A DNA stretch of 64,000 nt from Limnobaculum parvum (lineage in GTDB: Bacteria; Pseudomonadota; Gammaproteobacteria; Enterobacterales; Enterobacteriaceae): NCBI RefSeq assembly GCF_003096015.2, contig NZ_CP029185.2, positions 124,001 through 188,000 of the forward strand. Direction: 5' to 3'. Position 1 is the stretch's first letter; every line of letters starts with the position of its first letter. The translations under genes were made by a program, and so were the position numbers. Positions 9,167-18,111 of the stretch are shown here, piece after piece. Below the pieces are notes generated by a model, which saw nothing but the letters and a program-made list of their open reading frames with translations, did no database searches and was not told where the DNA came from.

Positions 9167-10618
9167 CTATAATCCCCCTTGGCACATATACTTCAACTCC
9201 AAATAATCATCAATCCCATACTCGGAGCCTTCGCGGCCCAAGCCCGATTGTTTTACACCGCCAAACGGTGCCACTTCGTTAGACAGCAAACCGGTATTAA
9301 TGCCGACCATACCGTATTCCAGAGCTTCGCTAACGCGCCAGATACGGGCAGCGTCTTTACTGTAGAAGTAGGCTGCCAGCCCATAAATAGTGTTATTAGC
9401 CAAATGAATCACTTGTTTTTCATCATCAAAAATCACCAACGGGGCAACTGGACCAAAGATCTCTTCATCCAATAGCTTTGCCCCCTCAGGAACATTACCC
9501 AATACCATCGGATTAACGAAGTTGCCGCCTAGTGGATGGGCCTTATCACCGGTTAACATTTTGGCCCCGTGGGAAAGCGCGTCATCCACCAATGATTGTA
9601 CTTTTTCCACCGCTTTCTGATTAATCATCGGGCCGATATTCACCCCTTCATCCAGCCCGTTTCCCACTTTCAGCGCACTCACCCGACGAGTGAACTGTTC
9701 AGCAAAGGGAGAATAGACATCACGGTGGATATAGAAGCGGTTAGCACAAACGCAAGTTTGCCCGGCATTACGGTATTTGGCTGCAATCGCCCCCTCAACG
9801 GCGGCGGGAATATCCGCATCATCAAACACGATAAAAGGCGCATTGCCGCCCAATTCCAGTGATACTTTCTTAATGGTCTCGGCACTCTGCCGCATCAACA
9901 GACGACCCACTTCGGTCGAACCGGTGAAGGTGAGTTTGCGGACGTCAGGATGGGCGGTGAGTACGCCACCAATCGGGCCGGAGCGCCCTGTTATTACATT
10001 AAATACGCCGGGAGGAATACCCGCCCGTTGGGCTAATTCTGCCATAGCGAAAGCGGAATAAGGTGTTTCACTGGCGGGTCTTAATACCATAGTGCAGCCC
10101 GCAGCCAGTGCTGGCGCTGCTTTACGCGCGATCATTGCGGCCGGAAAATTCCACGGCGTAATCGCAGCGCAAACGCCGATGGGTTGTTTTATCACCATCA
10201 GGCGTTTGTCCGCTGTAGGTGATGGGATCACGTCACCATTGGTCCGTTTACACTGCTCGGCAAACCATTCGATAAAGGAAGCGGCGTAACGAATTTCACC
10301 TTCGGCTTCTGCCAGCGGTTTGCCCTGTTCGCGGGTCATGATCATCGCTAAGTCTTTGCGGTTCTCAATCATTAAATCGAACCATTTACGCAGCAGTATT
10401 GAACGTTGCTGTGCAGGTAACGCTTTCCAGCCGCTCAGTGCTAAACGAGCGGACTCCACGGCAACCAGCGTATCGTTTTCATTCATATCGGGCACCAAGC
10501 CCAAGCGTTCACCGGTGGCGGGGTCGAACACCTCAAGGTGGTTTTTACTGCTGGCATCCAGCCAGATACCGTTGATAAATGCCTGCTGTTTAAACAACGT
10601 TGGATCGTTAAGTTTCAT
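9167..10618 (-). CDS. gabD: NAD(P)+-dependent succinate-semialdehyde dehydrogenase
   Basis: The family oxidises succinate semialdehyde to succinate at the end of GABA and related catabolism. The 483 residues match GabD length (482). Aldehyde dehydrogenase hallmarks are present: cofactor-binding ITPWNFPAAMIARK around residue 155, FTGSTEVG, the general-base segment LELGGNAPF near residue 256 and the nucleophile in NAGQTCVCANRF near residue 290, plus GLGREGSEYGI at the end. No gabT or gabP is nearby, so another semialdehyde substrate is possible. It lies between hscC and the J-protein operon, interrupting a usually contiguous chaperone cluster. Confidence 0.88.
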   Translation of the reverse strand: MKLNDPTLFKQQAFINGIWLDASSKNHLEVFDPATGERLGLVPDMNENDTLVAVESARLALSGWKALPAQQRSILLRKWFDLMIENRKDLAMIMTREQGKPLAEAEGEIRYAASFIEWFAEQCKRTNGDVIPSPTADKRLMVIKQPIGVCAAITPWNFPAAMIARKAAPALAAGCTMVLRPASETPYSAFAMAELAQRAGIPPGVFNVITGRSGPIGGVLTAHPDVRKLTFTGSTEVGRLLMRQSAETIKKVSLELGGNAPFIVFDDADIPAAVEGAIAAKYRNAGQTCVCANRFYIHRDVYSPFAEQFTRRVSALKVGNGLDEGVNIGPMINQKAVEKVQSLVDDALSHGAKMLTGDKAHPLGGNFVNPMVLGNVPEGAKLLDEEIFGPVAPLVIFDDEKQVIHLANNTIYGLAAYFYSKDAARIWRVSEALEYGMVGINTGLLSNEVAPFGGVKQSGLGREGSEYGIDDYLELKYMCQGGL

Positions 10619-10796
10619 CAGATTGACCTCCAGAAATAAGTTTCAGGGTAGCTGATTAAGAATAGATCATCGAATGTGGACAATGAGTGGCGGGCTATCG
10701 GCATCCGGTTAAGGAAAGATGCCGATAAAATATAACTATCAGATTTAATTAAAGTAATTTAGAGTTCACTTTATTGCTGCCGAAGGACAACCGTGA

Positions 10797-13496
10797 TCAT
10801 AGGTTAAACCACTTTGTTGATGGTGGGCCGTTTTCAGTTGTTTTCGGTGTACTCTGAGTGACAAGTAAAATAATGAGTACTACAGGAATAAATGAAATCA
10901 AAGCGACGCCTATAGTGGAAAATAAATTGAGTCCCAGATCGTTTCCTCGTCGCATTGAAGCACTGAATAGGTTGAGGCCAAGTAGTGCAATGAAGAATAG
11001 ATTGTCAGTGGCGACAATAAATGTGTGGGAGGTTACGTCAAAAAGCCTAAACGCCATTATAGTGCCAAATAGCAACTGCGCTATATATCCAGAGGCATTA
11101 AGACGCGTGTTGAGACGCCAGAATTGCCAAAATTTACTGGGATTTTTTGCATATTTGCCCAGGTTTTTGGCGCGATAGCGAGATTCCTGCTGCAATAATT
11201 TAGCCGCCAAACGCAGCGTCATATCTTCATTGGTGTTTTGCTGGCAGTCCAGTAACATTTTTTGATTGTTTTCAGAGAGCGAGTGGTTAGGATTACGGCG
11301 CATATTCAGCATTTCGCTAATCAGCGCTTTCAGTCGCAGGTTACTTATTTCATTGATTTTATTATAAGGCTTTGCGTTGAGCAATGCGCTTTGTAATGCC
11401 TGTTCTGCCTCATTGCTGAGTTGCATTTCCTCAATCAGCGTGATGAAACGTTTTTCCCGACTATTGATACCGAACCAGCCACAGGTGGCATAGAATACCA
11501 TTTGATTGATATTTGAGGATGTCTCAATAAGCTTTCGCCATTCTGGGTTGCTGATATAAAAATGGTCGATAGAGTAGGTTCGAGTGGTCTGCGGATTTTC
11601 CAGATAATTTTCTGGTGTAATTGGCAGTCGGGTCCATGAGTGATGTTGGAGAATATGGCTCAACGTCAGCTTATCCCGATATTGATCGACGATATCATCC
11701 TGCTGTGGATCGAGGTCGTTAATTAACTGACAGAATTCATAAAGCGGATGTCGCTCCTCTGGTGCTATATTTTTTGCCTGTATCAGCATAGGTAGTGATT
11801 CTGCCGGTTTTTCCAATAGCAGAACCAGCGCATAGCACTCACGACACCATTGCCAGTAATCCTGATTATTGTCAGGCTCCGGCAGTGATGCGCTGTTATT
11901 CAGGGCAATAAAGCTAATCCAGTCAGTGATGGTTTCTAGGTTGTTGCCAAAAGTTTCACTGTTGGTCAAACGTTCTAACTGTTCATTGGGCATCCATCGC
12001 CGTTGCAACAACCAATGCAGACACTGTAAATGAGCCTCGGAATCGCGCTGTGCCAGTTCTGCCGGTAGCGCCTCTGGCTGAGGGGCATATAGCCAATGCG
12101 TGAATGCCTGAATGACCGTGGATGTTTTCAACCAGGCTAAACGTTGCTGGGCTTGGTGCTTGAATCGGCTCAGAATCAGGTCATCTAACAAATCGCCACT
12201 TTCCGGTTCATCGATGATTTGCTGTAACAGGGTTTCATTGCCTAACCTGAGCATGCTGGCATGGCGATAGAGATGTACCACCGGATCGCTGCCATCATCC
12301 AGAATCAGATGGCGAATCATGGTGATTGACGTCTCTTTATGTAGCCGCCAGTTAGTGTAATCCAGGGCTATCTGCGGCATAGGGCTTTGTAACACGTCTC
12401 CCCAGCGCAGCAAGGTTTTAGTGGTTTGGGTCGGGGTGATATAACGCTGTTCCGGTGCGTCAATGGCGACACCATCGGCTGGGAGATATTGGGCATTGTC
12501 CAGCGCCTGAATCAGTAGCGGGGTACGCTCAGGTGCATGATTAACGCACCAGGTTAATATCCAGGCCTCGGCTGTGGCATGGCGTTCGGCGTTATACAAG
12601 CGGATCCAAAACGGCAGCGCTATATCATCATGGCCGGACAGGGAACATTGGGAAGCATACAAATAAAGCCAGTCACTATTATCCGGATCTTTGGTCAACT
12701 GTTGCAGGCAATAGTCGCTGAGCTGCTCAGAACCTATACTGGCAACGGTGTACCAACGGCAACGTAGCTCCATGACCTCCGGGGAATCAGGCCAGTAGAT
12801 GACCATCGGTTGCAGCAGGTAGTCTCGCAACATCCAGGCTGGCCTTTCCCAAAACAGGAAATTAATCGAGTTGATATATTCTACGCTGGCATTTTGTACC
12901 GCTAGCGGCAAATCAGAAAGCAGCGTCATATCAAAGATATCGCCTTTGGCAATATAGTCGAGATAATCGTCCAGATGTTCGGTGTTTTCGCCTCTTAGCT
13001 CCGTAATCCGCTGTTTCCAGCGCATACGTTCCGCCAGAATTTGAACGCAGTCTCTGGAGACATAGCTGGTGTTGTACAACATCATCAGCAATTGCCAGCG
13101 TAGCTGATTAGCCACCTCGATAGAGTGGCTATCAATTTTCTGAATGTATTGATGCCATGCATCCGATTGATAGCGCTGATTAGGATCGTTTAGTAGCGCT
13201 TCGAGATCCGTAATCAGTCGATTAATGGCCTGCTGCTCAGGGTGTGGTTCCGGTGTTTCTCGTTCTTGCGCCGTCTCAGCCATTGGCTGGGTTGGGGTAT
13301 CATTCAGGGCCGAGATAGGAATGAAGTCTGACAGAGTCCCTTTTTTGGCCTGTTCATAAGCCTGACGCAGGTTTTGGAAACCCTGAGGATCGCTCTCCGG
13401 ATGATATTCAGGTAATTTTTTACGGTAAGCGTTACGGATGATTTCCTGATCGTCCGTGGGCTCTATGCCTAATATATCCCAACAGCTTTGATTCAT
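10797..13496 (-). CDS. DjlB/DjlC-type J-domain protein, membrane-anchored
   Basis: The 899-residue protein begins with a J domain (about 1-60): CWDILGIEPTDDQEIIRNAYRKKLPEYHPE. The loop motif reads HPE rather than canonical HPD. A long, mostly helical, Trp/Leu-rich middle region follows. The C-terminus has hydrophobic segments (around IAQLLFGTIMAF, LFFIALLGLNLF and ALISFIPVVLIILLV), implying membrane attachment. Family knowledge: DjlB and DjlC are J-protein co-chaperones of HscC in E. coli. At 899 residues it is nearly twice the roughly 480 of those proteins. It overlaps the upstream DUF1266 gene by 4 bases, indicating translational coupling. Confidence 0.85.
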   Translation of the reverse strand: MNQSCWDILGIEPTDDQEIIRNAYRKKLPEYHPESDPQGFQNLRQAYEQAKKGTLSDFIPISALNDTPTQPMAETAQERETPEPHPEQQAINRLITDLEALLNDPNQRYQSDAWHQYIQKIDSHSIEVANQLRWQLLMMLYNTSYVSRDCVQILAERMRWKQRITELRGENTEHLDDYLDYIAKGDIFDMTLLSDLPLAVQNASVEYINSINFLFWERPAWMLRDYLLQPMVIYWPDSPEVMELRCRWYTVASIGSEQLSDYCLQQLTKDPDNSDWLYLYASQCSLSGHDDIALPFWIRLYNAERHATAEAWILTWCVNHAPERTPLLIQALDNAQYLPADGVAIDAPEQRYITPTQTTKTLLRWGDVLQSPMPQIALDYTNWRLHKETSITMIRHLILDDGSDPVVHLYRHASMLRLGNETLLQQIIDEPESGDLLDDLILSRFKHQAQQRLAWLKTSTVIQAFTHWLYAPQPEALPAELAQRDSEAHLQCLHWLLQRRWMPNEQLERLTNSETFGNNLETITDWISFIALNNSASLPEPDNNQDYWQWCRECYALVLLLEKPAESLPMLIQAKNIAPEERHPLYEFCQLINDLDPQQDDIVDQYRDKLTLSHILQHHSWTRLPITPENYLENPQTTRTYSIDHFYISNPEWRKLIETSSNINQMVFYATCGWFGINSREKRFITLIEEMQLSNEAEQALQSALLNAKPYNKINEISNLRLKALISEMLNMRRNPNHSLSENNQKMLLDCQQNTNEDMTLRLAAKLLQQESRYRAKNLGKYAKNPSKFWQFWRLNTRLNASGYIAQLLFGTIMAFRLFDVTSHTFIVATDNLFFIALLGLNLFSASMRRGNDLGLNLFSTIGVALISFIPVVLIILLVTQSTPKTTENGPPSTKWFNL

Positions 13497-14206
13497 GACC
13501 AGTCAACCTTCTGTAGCGACTGAGGCTTTTCCATTTCCAACTCTGCAGGATCCATGTCCCATATGAGATGCTGATAGGGGCTATTTGGCTCAGTAAACAG
13601 ATATCGTACCATAGTCATATTTGAGTCCAGCGCACCTTTACTGTGCAGAGCGTAATGTTGGAGTTCTGGCTGCTCTTCACTGATGGATAGCCAGAAAGTT
13701 CTGCCAATCAAAAAACCAGAAGCATACTCTTGCCAATTGGCGTAATAGTGGCGAGCACGCTGGGCGATACGGCAGTGAAACCACAGGCTCTCTTGTTCGG
13801 TTATCCACTGATTTAACACACCAATACGGCACAGAAAGCTCATTCGGCACAGATCCCAAGCTCGGATCCCGCCTGAGCTGCACATTAGCGCGGTATCGGC
13901 TACAAACATCAATAATACCTGACGTGACGCTTCCTGTTGGGATGCATATTCCCGCCAACGATTTGGTGTTAGCTGGTGCCATAAATAGTAAGGATAGGAC
14001 AGTTCTTCAGCATGACCGTGGTCGATCATGTGGGTAATGGTATCGAATAATGTTTCTCTGGAATCGATACCCCAGCTTTCTTTTAAATCCAGAGAAGAAT
14101 CGTTTGGATAGAAGTTTGGCGCAATGTAAGACGCCCCGTGCTCAATGTTGAGTGCGACCATCGGGGCCGACAGGGCGAATAACCAGTGTTGATATTGTTG
14201 GTCCAT
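13493..14206 (-). CDS. DUF1266 family protein (YbeU/YbeR-like)
   Basis: This 237-residue protein matches the size and features of YbeR/YbeU (about 235 aa): an N-terminal QHWLFALSAPMVALN and the central DUF1266 region with AWDLCRMSFLCRIG and the following helix. Its function is unknown. In E. coli these proteins are encoded in the djlB-djlC-hscC neighbourhood, and here the gene is the first of a two-gene operon with the J protein. I chose ATG 14206; an in-frame TTG four codons earlier is less likely. Confidence 0.85.
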   Translation of the reverse strand: MDQQYQHWLFALSAPMVALNIEHGASYIAPNFYPNDSSLDLKESWGIDSRETLFDTITHMIDHGHAEELSYPYYLWHQLTPNRWREYASQQEASRQVLLMFVADTALMCSSGGIRAWDLCRMSFLCRIGVLNQWITEQESLWFHCRIAQRARHYYANWQEYASGFLIGRTFWLSISEEQPELQHYALHSKGALDSNMTMVRYLFTEPNSPYQHLIWDMDPAELEMEKPQSLQKVDWS

Positions 14207-14492
14207 CAATAAGCTCAACGGAAATAAAAACAGTTGCGAAGGATACTACTACAGAACGAAATTACCTTCAAAGATGGAAAATGGGTGGTTAGATAGCTCA
14301 GATGTTGTCATCACTTTTTTTATTTCTAGAAAACTGTAACGGCACAATGTGATATACCAAAAGGGATATCCGGAGGTGTGCCTTTGTTTATCAATCTGCG
14401 GATTGATAAAAATTGTTCTATGCTCAATCCGCGCCGATATTTTCTGCCTGTCAGAACAGGTGTTGAAACTCTACTTTATGAGGATAACTCAG

Positions 14493-15731
14493 GTGTCACA
14501 AGCGACGACTTCACAAAAGACGCGGGTTCAAAAAAACGTGTCTAAACATAAGCTGTTGATGATTGCCGGTCTGGGGTGGATGTTTGATGCATTGGACGTC
14601 GGGCTGTTGTCATTTTTGTTGGCAGCGCTGAAACAAGACTGGGGGCTAACGGCTCAACAAATGGGCTGGATTGGCAGTATTAACTCTATCGGTATGGCGG
14701 TAGGGGCGTTTGTATTTGGCGTTATGGCGGATCGTACCGGGCGCAAATCTGCATTTATTGTCACACTGCTGCTGTTTAGCATCGGCAGTGGGCTAACGGC
14801 TTTGGTATCGACGCTGGCCGCTTTGTTGGTGCTGCGTTTTATTATTGGTATGGGGTTGGGTGGGGAACTGCCGGTCGCCTCGACATTGGTATCAGAGAGC
14901 GTTGAATCACACGAGCGCGGGCGCATTGTGGTTCTGCTGGAAAGCTTCTGGGCGTTTGGCTGGTTGGCGGCGGCGCTGATCGCTTACTTTATCATTCCAA
15001 ACTATGGCTGGCGTGTTGCGATGCTAATCAGCGCGCTACCTGCCTTCTATGCCATCTATTTGCGCTGGAATTTGCCGGACTCACCGCGTTTTAAACGGGC
15101 AGAAACCGGAGAGGCTAAACCTTCAATTATCAGTAATATTACCGCTGTTTGGTCCCGTGACTATCGTAAAGCAACGCTGATGTTGTGGGTTCTGTGGTTC
15201 TGCGTGGTGTTTTCTTATTATGGCATGTTCCTTTGGTTACCCAGTGTTGTGATGCTGAAGGGCTTTAGTCTGGTGAAAAGTTTCCAGTACGTGTTGATCA
15301 TGACGCTGGCGCAACTTCCGGGTTATTTCACCGCCGCATGGTTGATTGATCGTTACGGGCGTAAGTTTGTGCTGGCGACTTATCTGACGGGAACTGCGGC
15401 TTCAGCCTATTTCTTTGGCGTTTCCGATACCGTTGCTCAACTGTTGATTTTTGGCATGCTGTTGTCATTCTTCAATCTGGGCGCATGGGGGGCGTTATAC
15501 GTCTATACCCCGGAGCAATACCCAACCGCGATTCGCGGTACGGGTGCGGGGATGGCTGCTTCTATTGGTCGTATTGGCGGTATTTTAGGGCCGCTAATGG
15601 TGGGGTATTTGGTGGCAATGAATAGCTCGATAACGCTGATTTTTAGTCTGTTTTGCGTATCGATTATGGTGGCGGTAGTCGCGGTGATCGGGTTGGGGGG
15701 AGAGACTAAGCGGATGGATTTGATACCGTGA
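14493..15731 (+). CDS. MFS transporter of the metabolite:H+ symporter type (NiaP/YceI-like)
   Basis: About 412 residues and 12 predicted membrane segments. The N-terminal helix reads LLMIAGLGWMFDALDVGLLSF, and the loop 2-3 motif GVMADRTGRKSAF is typical of sugar/aromatic-acid and niacin porters (NiaP/YceI type). The MGLGGELPVASTLVSE segment is also characteristic. The substrate cannot be read from sequence; proximity to the galactonate genes suggests an organic acid, but that is inference. I chose GTG 14493 because AGGA lies 8 bases upstream; ATG 14478 is in frame but has no ribosome site. It is convergent with the TRAP protein gene. Confidence 0.8.
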   Translation: MSQATTSQKTRVQKNVSKHKLLMIAGLGWMFDALDVGLLSFLLAALKQDWGLTAQQMGWIGSINSIGMAVGAFVFGVMADRTGRKSAFIVTLLLFSIGSGLTALVSTLAALLVLRFIIGMGLGGELPVASTLVSESVESHERGRIVVLLESFWAFGWLAAALIAYFIIPNYGWRVAMLISALPAFYAIYLRWNLPDSPRFKRAETGEAKPSIISNITAVWSRDYRKATLMLWVLWFCVVFSYYGMFLWLPSVVMLKGFSLVKSFQYVLIMTLAQLPGYFTAAWLIDRYGRKFVLATYLTGTAASAYFFGVSDTVAQLLIFGMLLSFFNLGAWGALYVYTPEQYPTAIRGTGAGMAASIGRIGGILGPLMVGYLVAMNSSITLIFSLFCVSIMVAVVAVIGLGGETKRMDLIP

Positions 15732-15812
15732 TAGTGATTAAGTCAGATGTTAGTTTCGGTTATCGACTTTCATTTTGGTCCACGTACCAGCACCTTTACT
15801 CTCGATAAGCAT

Positions 15813-15841
15813 AGGCAGGGCGCGCCCTGCCTGCTTCTTTT
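15813..15841. terminator. Palindromic terminator between MFS and TRAP genes
   Basis: A perfect 20-base palindrome (AGGCAGGGCG and its complement) is followed on the + strand by a T-rich tract. It serves the MFS gene and perhaps also the opposing one. Confidence 0.8.
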
Positions 15842-15871
15842 TCTTGCGTTGCAGCCTTCTTCAAGCAGCCT

Positions 15872-16918
15872 CTATTTTATAAAATCATCCATAATCACGC
15901 TGACGCTTTTTAATATGGGGCCGATATTTTTGATTCCTGTACTTTCACGTTCCGTTACCCAAGTGGCCTGTACTTCTTGGTATTTGGTCGCATTTTCCCA
16001 TTGCTTCAGCTCCATGGGTTCCAGAATCCGGACGTTCACGCCGTTTTTTTTCATCTCATCTACCAACGTGTTGAAACTGTTGTTCATCACCGCCCCTAAG
16101 GTCTGGTATGCGATTTCAGCGGCGCGATGAATGGCGTCCTTATCCTGTTTTTCCAGCTTATCCCAAGTGTTCTTATTCATAACCAGAAGATAGAGGTGCC
16201 CCAACCATAGGTCAGTAGACACTAATACATTGGATGCGACATTTTGTGCGCCAATTTGATAGCCGCTGTCCACATTAACCATTAGCCCGTCTAGCGTTTT
16301 GGCTTTCAGGGCGCTGGCGATCTGATCTCCCCACGGCATTGAAACTGGGATCGCGCCAGCGTTTCGCAGAAAGTCCTGATGCCAGAAGCTGGCGGTCCGC
16401 CACTTGCTACCCTTAATATCTTCCAGAGTATTCAGCTTGTTGGTACTGAAGAAGGCCACGGGAAATCCTGTGCCGAAAAGGATATTAACGACATTCTTAT
16501 TCTTCAGCTCTGCTGGAAAAGCCGGAATTTCTGCGTACACGCGGCGGTAGAACTCAAGTTGCTTATCTCCGCTGGGGCCAATGGGAAAGCTTTTGAAAAT
16601 CTGGTGTAGGGGTAAATCGTTGGATGCATACTCGGGTACAACGATGGCCATATCCGCCGTACTACCTTCTCCTGCCACACGTAATGCATCATAGCCGCTG
16701 GCAAGTTCGCCTCCCCAATGCGCCTCTATTTTCAAACGACCGTTTGATTCCTTTTCAATAGCGGAGAAAAAAGCTTCCTTGATGAACCGGGTACGCATTC
16801 CTCCCAACGGTTCGTGATCGGTATATTTAAGCGTTTGTGTCGCTAATGCCGCCGTGGGCAAGAGCAACATCGCCAGTAGTATTAGCAGAAGTTTCTTGGC
16901 TAGATGTCGGGGTTGCAT
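15872..16918 (-). CDS. TRAP transporter periplasmic solute-binding protein, DctP family (orphan)
   Basis: The 348 residues start with a clear signal peptide (KKLLLILLAMLLLPTAALA, cleavage near residue 26). The DctP fold follows, with LGGMRTRFIKEAFFSAIEKESNGRLKIEAHWGG cut by the usual GG..., the ligand-carboxylate region KGSKWRTASF near 170 (the conserved Arg is in KWRT), MPWGDQIASALKAKTLDG and the C-terminal helices. Such proteins bind organic acids in the periplasm and deliver them to DctQ/DctM membrane subunits. No QM subunits are encoded in the window, so it must work with components elsewhere or act as a sensor or stray binding protein. It is divergent from dgoR. Confidence 0.88.
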   Translation of the reverse strand: MQPRHLAKKLLLILLAMLLLPTAALATQTLKYTDHEPLGGMRTRFIKEAFFSAIEKESNGRLKIEAHWGGELASGYDALRVAGEGSTADMAIVVPEYASNDLPLHQIFKSFPIGPSGDKQLEFYRRVYAEIPAFPAELKNKNVVNILFGTGFPVAFFSTNKLNTLEDIKGSKWRTASFWHQDFLRNAGAIPVSMPWGDQIASALKAKTLDGLMVNVDSGYQIGAQNVASNVLVSTDLWLGHLYLLVMNKNTWDKLEKQDKDAIHRAAEIAYQTLGAVMNNSFNTLVDEMKKNGVNVRILEPMELKQWENATKYQEVQATWVTERESTGIKNIGPILKSVSVIMDDFIK

Positions 16919-17412
16919 GGCGTTTCCTTTGCACTTTGGAGATAAATAGGGATGTATCAGAAAGAGGTTAACAGTTTATCTTGTTTGATTTATTGCTAGT
17001 TTTTTGCCTGAAGGCCTATCGTTGATGCATAACAGGCTAAGCGTTCGGAAAGGGTAAGGCTATGCATTCTTTGAAGAAAAGTCTATAGGATGGCTCTTTG
17101 CAATCTCATTCCCGTTTTGCTTTGCTTTTGTTTCAAACATGATCTGCCGTTTTTTCCAGCGCTGAATACCGTCTACTGGCTATGCATATAATCCCCTTTC
17201 AATATCAAATTGTACGTTTTGCGATCCAGATCGTAGTACAATTTAATTGGATTGAATTACAATTCACACATCACAGTAGAGATGCTCGCTATTTTTAACA
17301 TCGTGTACAAGACAGGTGAGAGTCAGACAGATAAAGTTGGTAAAACTGAAACTGATGCCGCAATCGCACAGTTCCCAGTACAACAATGACACTTATAACT
17401 TCGGAGTTATTG
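16919..17412. promoter_or_regulatory. Divergent regulatory region, TRAP protein gene / dgo operon
   Basis: About 490 bases without a gene. The half near dgoR holds the inverted repeat at 17207-17244 and a further half-site-like ATTACAAT near 17256. The remainder shows nothing I can name. Confidence 0.5.
17207..17244. promoter_or_regulatory. Probable DgoR operator
   Basis: Perfect 9-base inverted arms, AAATTGTAC and GTACAATTT, are separated by 19-20 bases about 170 bases upstream of dgoR. FadR-family GntR repressors bind short inverted repeats of this type, and DgoR of E. coli autorepresses the dgo operon until galactonate is present. The assignment rests on position and symmetry only. Confidence 0.55.
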
Positions 17413-18111
17413 ATGCCACAGTCTGAAATGAGCAAAACCGACCGTTTAATTATCGAACTGGGTAAGCAGATCGTACACGGTAAATATATTCCCGGCTCCG
17501 CACTACCTGCGGAAACCGACCTTTGTGAAGAATTTAATACCTCGCGCAATATTATTCGTGAGGTGCTGCGTGCGTTGGCGGCGAAGCGTTTAGTGGAAGT
17601 TCAGCGTTACCGGGGGGCATTTGTCACTTTCCGCAATCAGTGGAGCTATCTCGACAGTGATGTTTTGCAGTGGATTCTTGAGTATGACTATGACCCTCGG
17701 TTAATCGCCTCAATGAATGAGGTGCGCCATTTAGTTGAGCCGAGCATGGCTCGTTGGGCGGCAGAGCGCGCAACCCCAACAGAACTGGTGCAGATTGAAC
17801 GTGCGCTGAATGACATGGTCATTCACAGTCAGGATCGCGAGGCGTTTAATCAGGCGGATATTCGTTTTCACCAAGCTATTCTGGTCGCAACCCATAATCC
17901 GATATTGCAGCAACTCGGGGTTGCGATTAGTTCGTTACAACATGCGGTGTTTGAACGTACTTATATGCCAGATGAAGACAATATGCCGCGTACACTGCGG
18001 GAGCATAAAGACTTATATGATGCAGTTCGCCATCAAGATATCTCTGCTGCAGAGAAGGCCGCTCTGGCGATGATTGCCAGTTCCACCCAGCGTTTAAAGG
18101 AGTCTATATGA
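17413..18111 (+). CDS. dgoR: D-galactonate-responsive GntR/FadR-family repressor
   Basis: The 232-residue protein has an N-terminal winged HTH (about 10-75: GKYIPGSALPAETDLCEEFNTSRNIIREVLRALAAKRLV) and a C-terminal all-helical FCD effector domain with the metal/ligand residues in ADIRFHQAIL and LREHKDLYDAVR. It closely follows E. coli DgoR (229 aa). It represses the dgo genes and is released by D-galactonate. The ATG at 17413 follows TTCGGAGTTATTG; an ATG 27 bases upstream is in frame but lacks a ribosome site. The last codons overlap dgoK by 4 bases. Confidence 0.94.
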   Translation: MPQSEMSKTDRLIIELGKQIVHGKYIPGSALPAETDLCEEFNTSRNIIREVLRALAAKRLVEVQRYRGAFVTFRNQWSYLDSDVLQWILEYDYDPRLIASMNEVRHLVEPSMARWAAERATPTELVQIERALNDMVIHSQDREAFNQADIRFHQAILVATHNPILQQLGVAISSLQHAVFERTYMPDEDNMPRTLREHKDLYDAVRHQDISAAEKAALAMIASSTQRLKESI

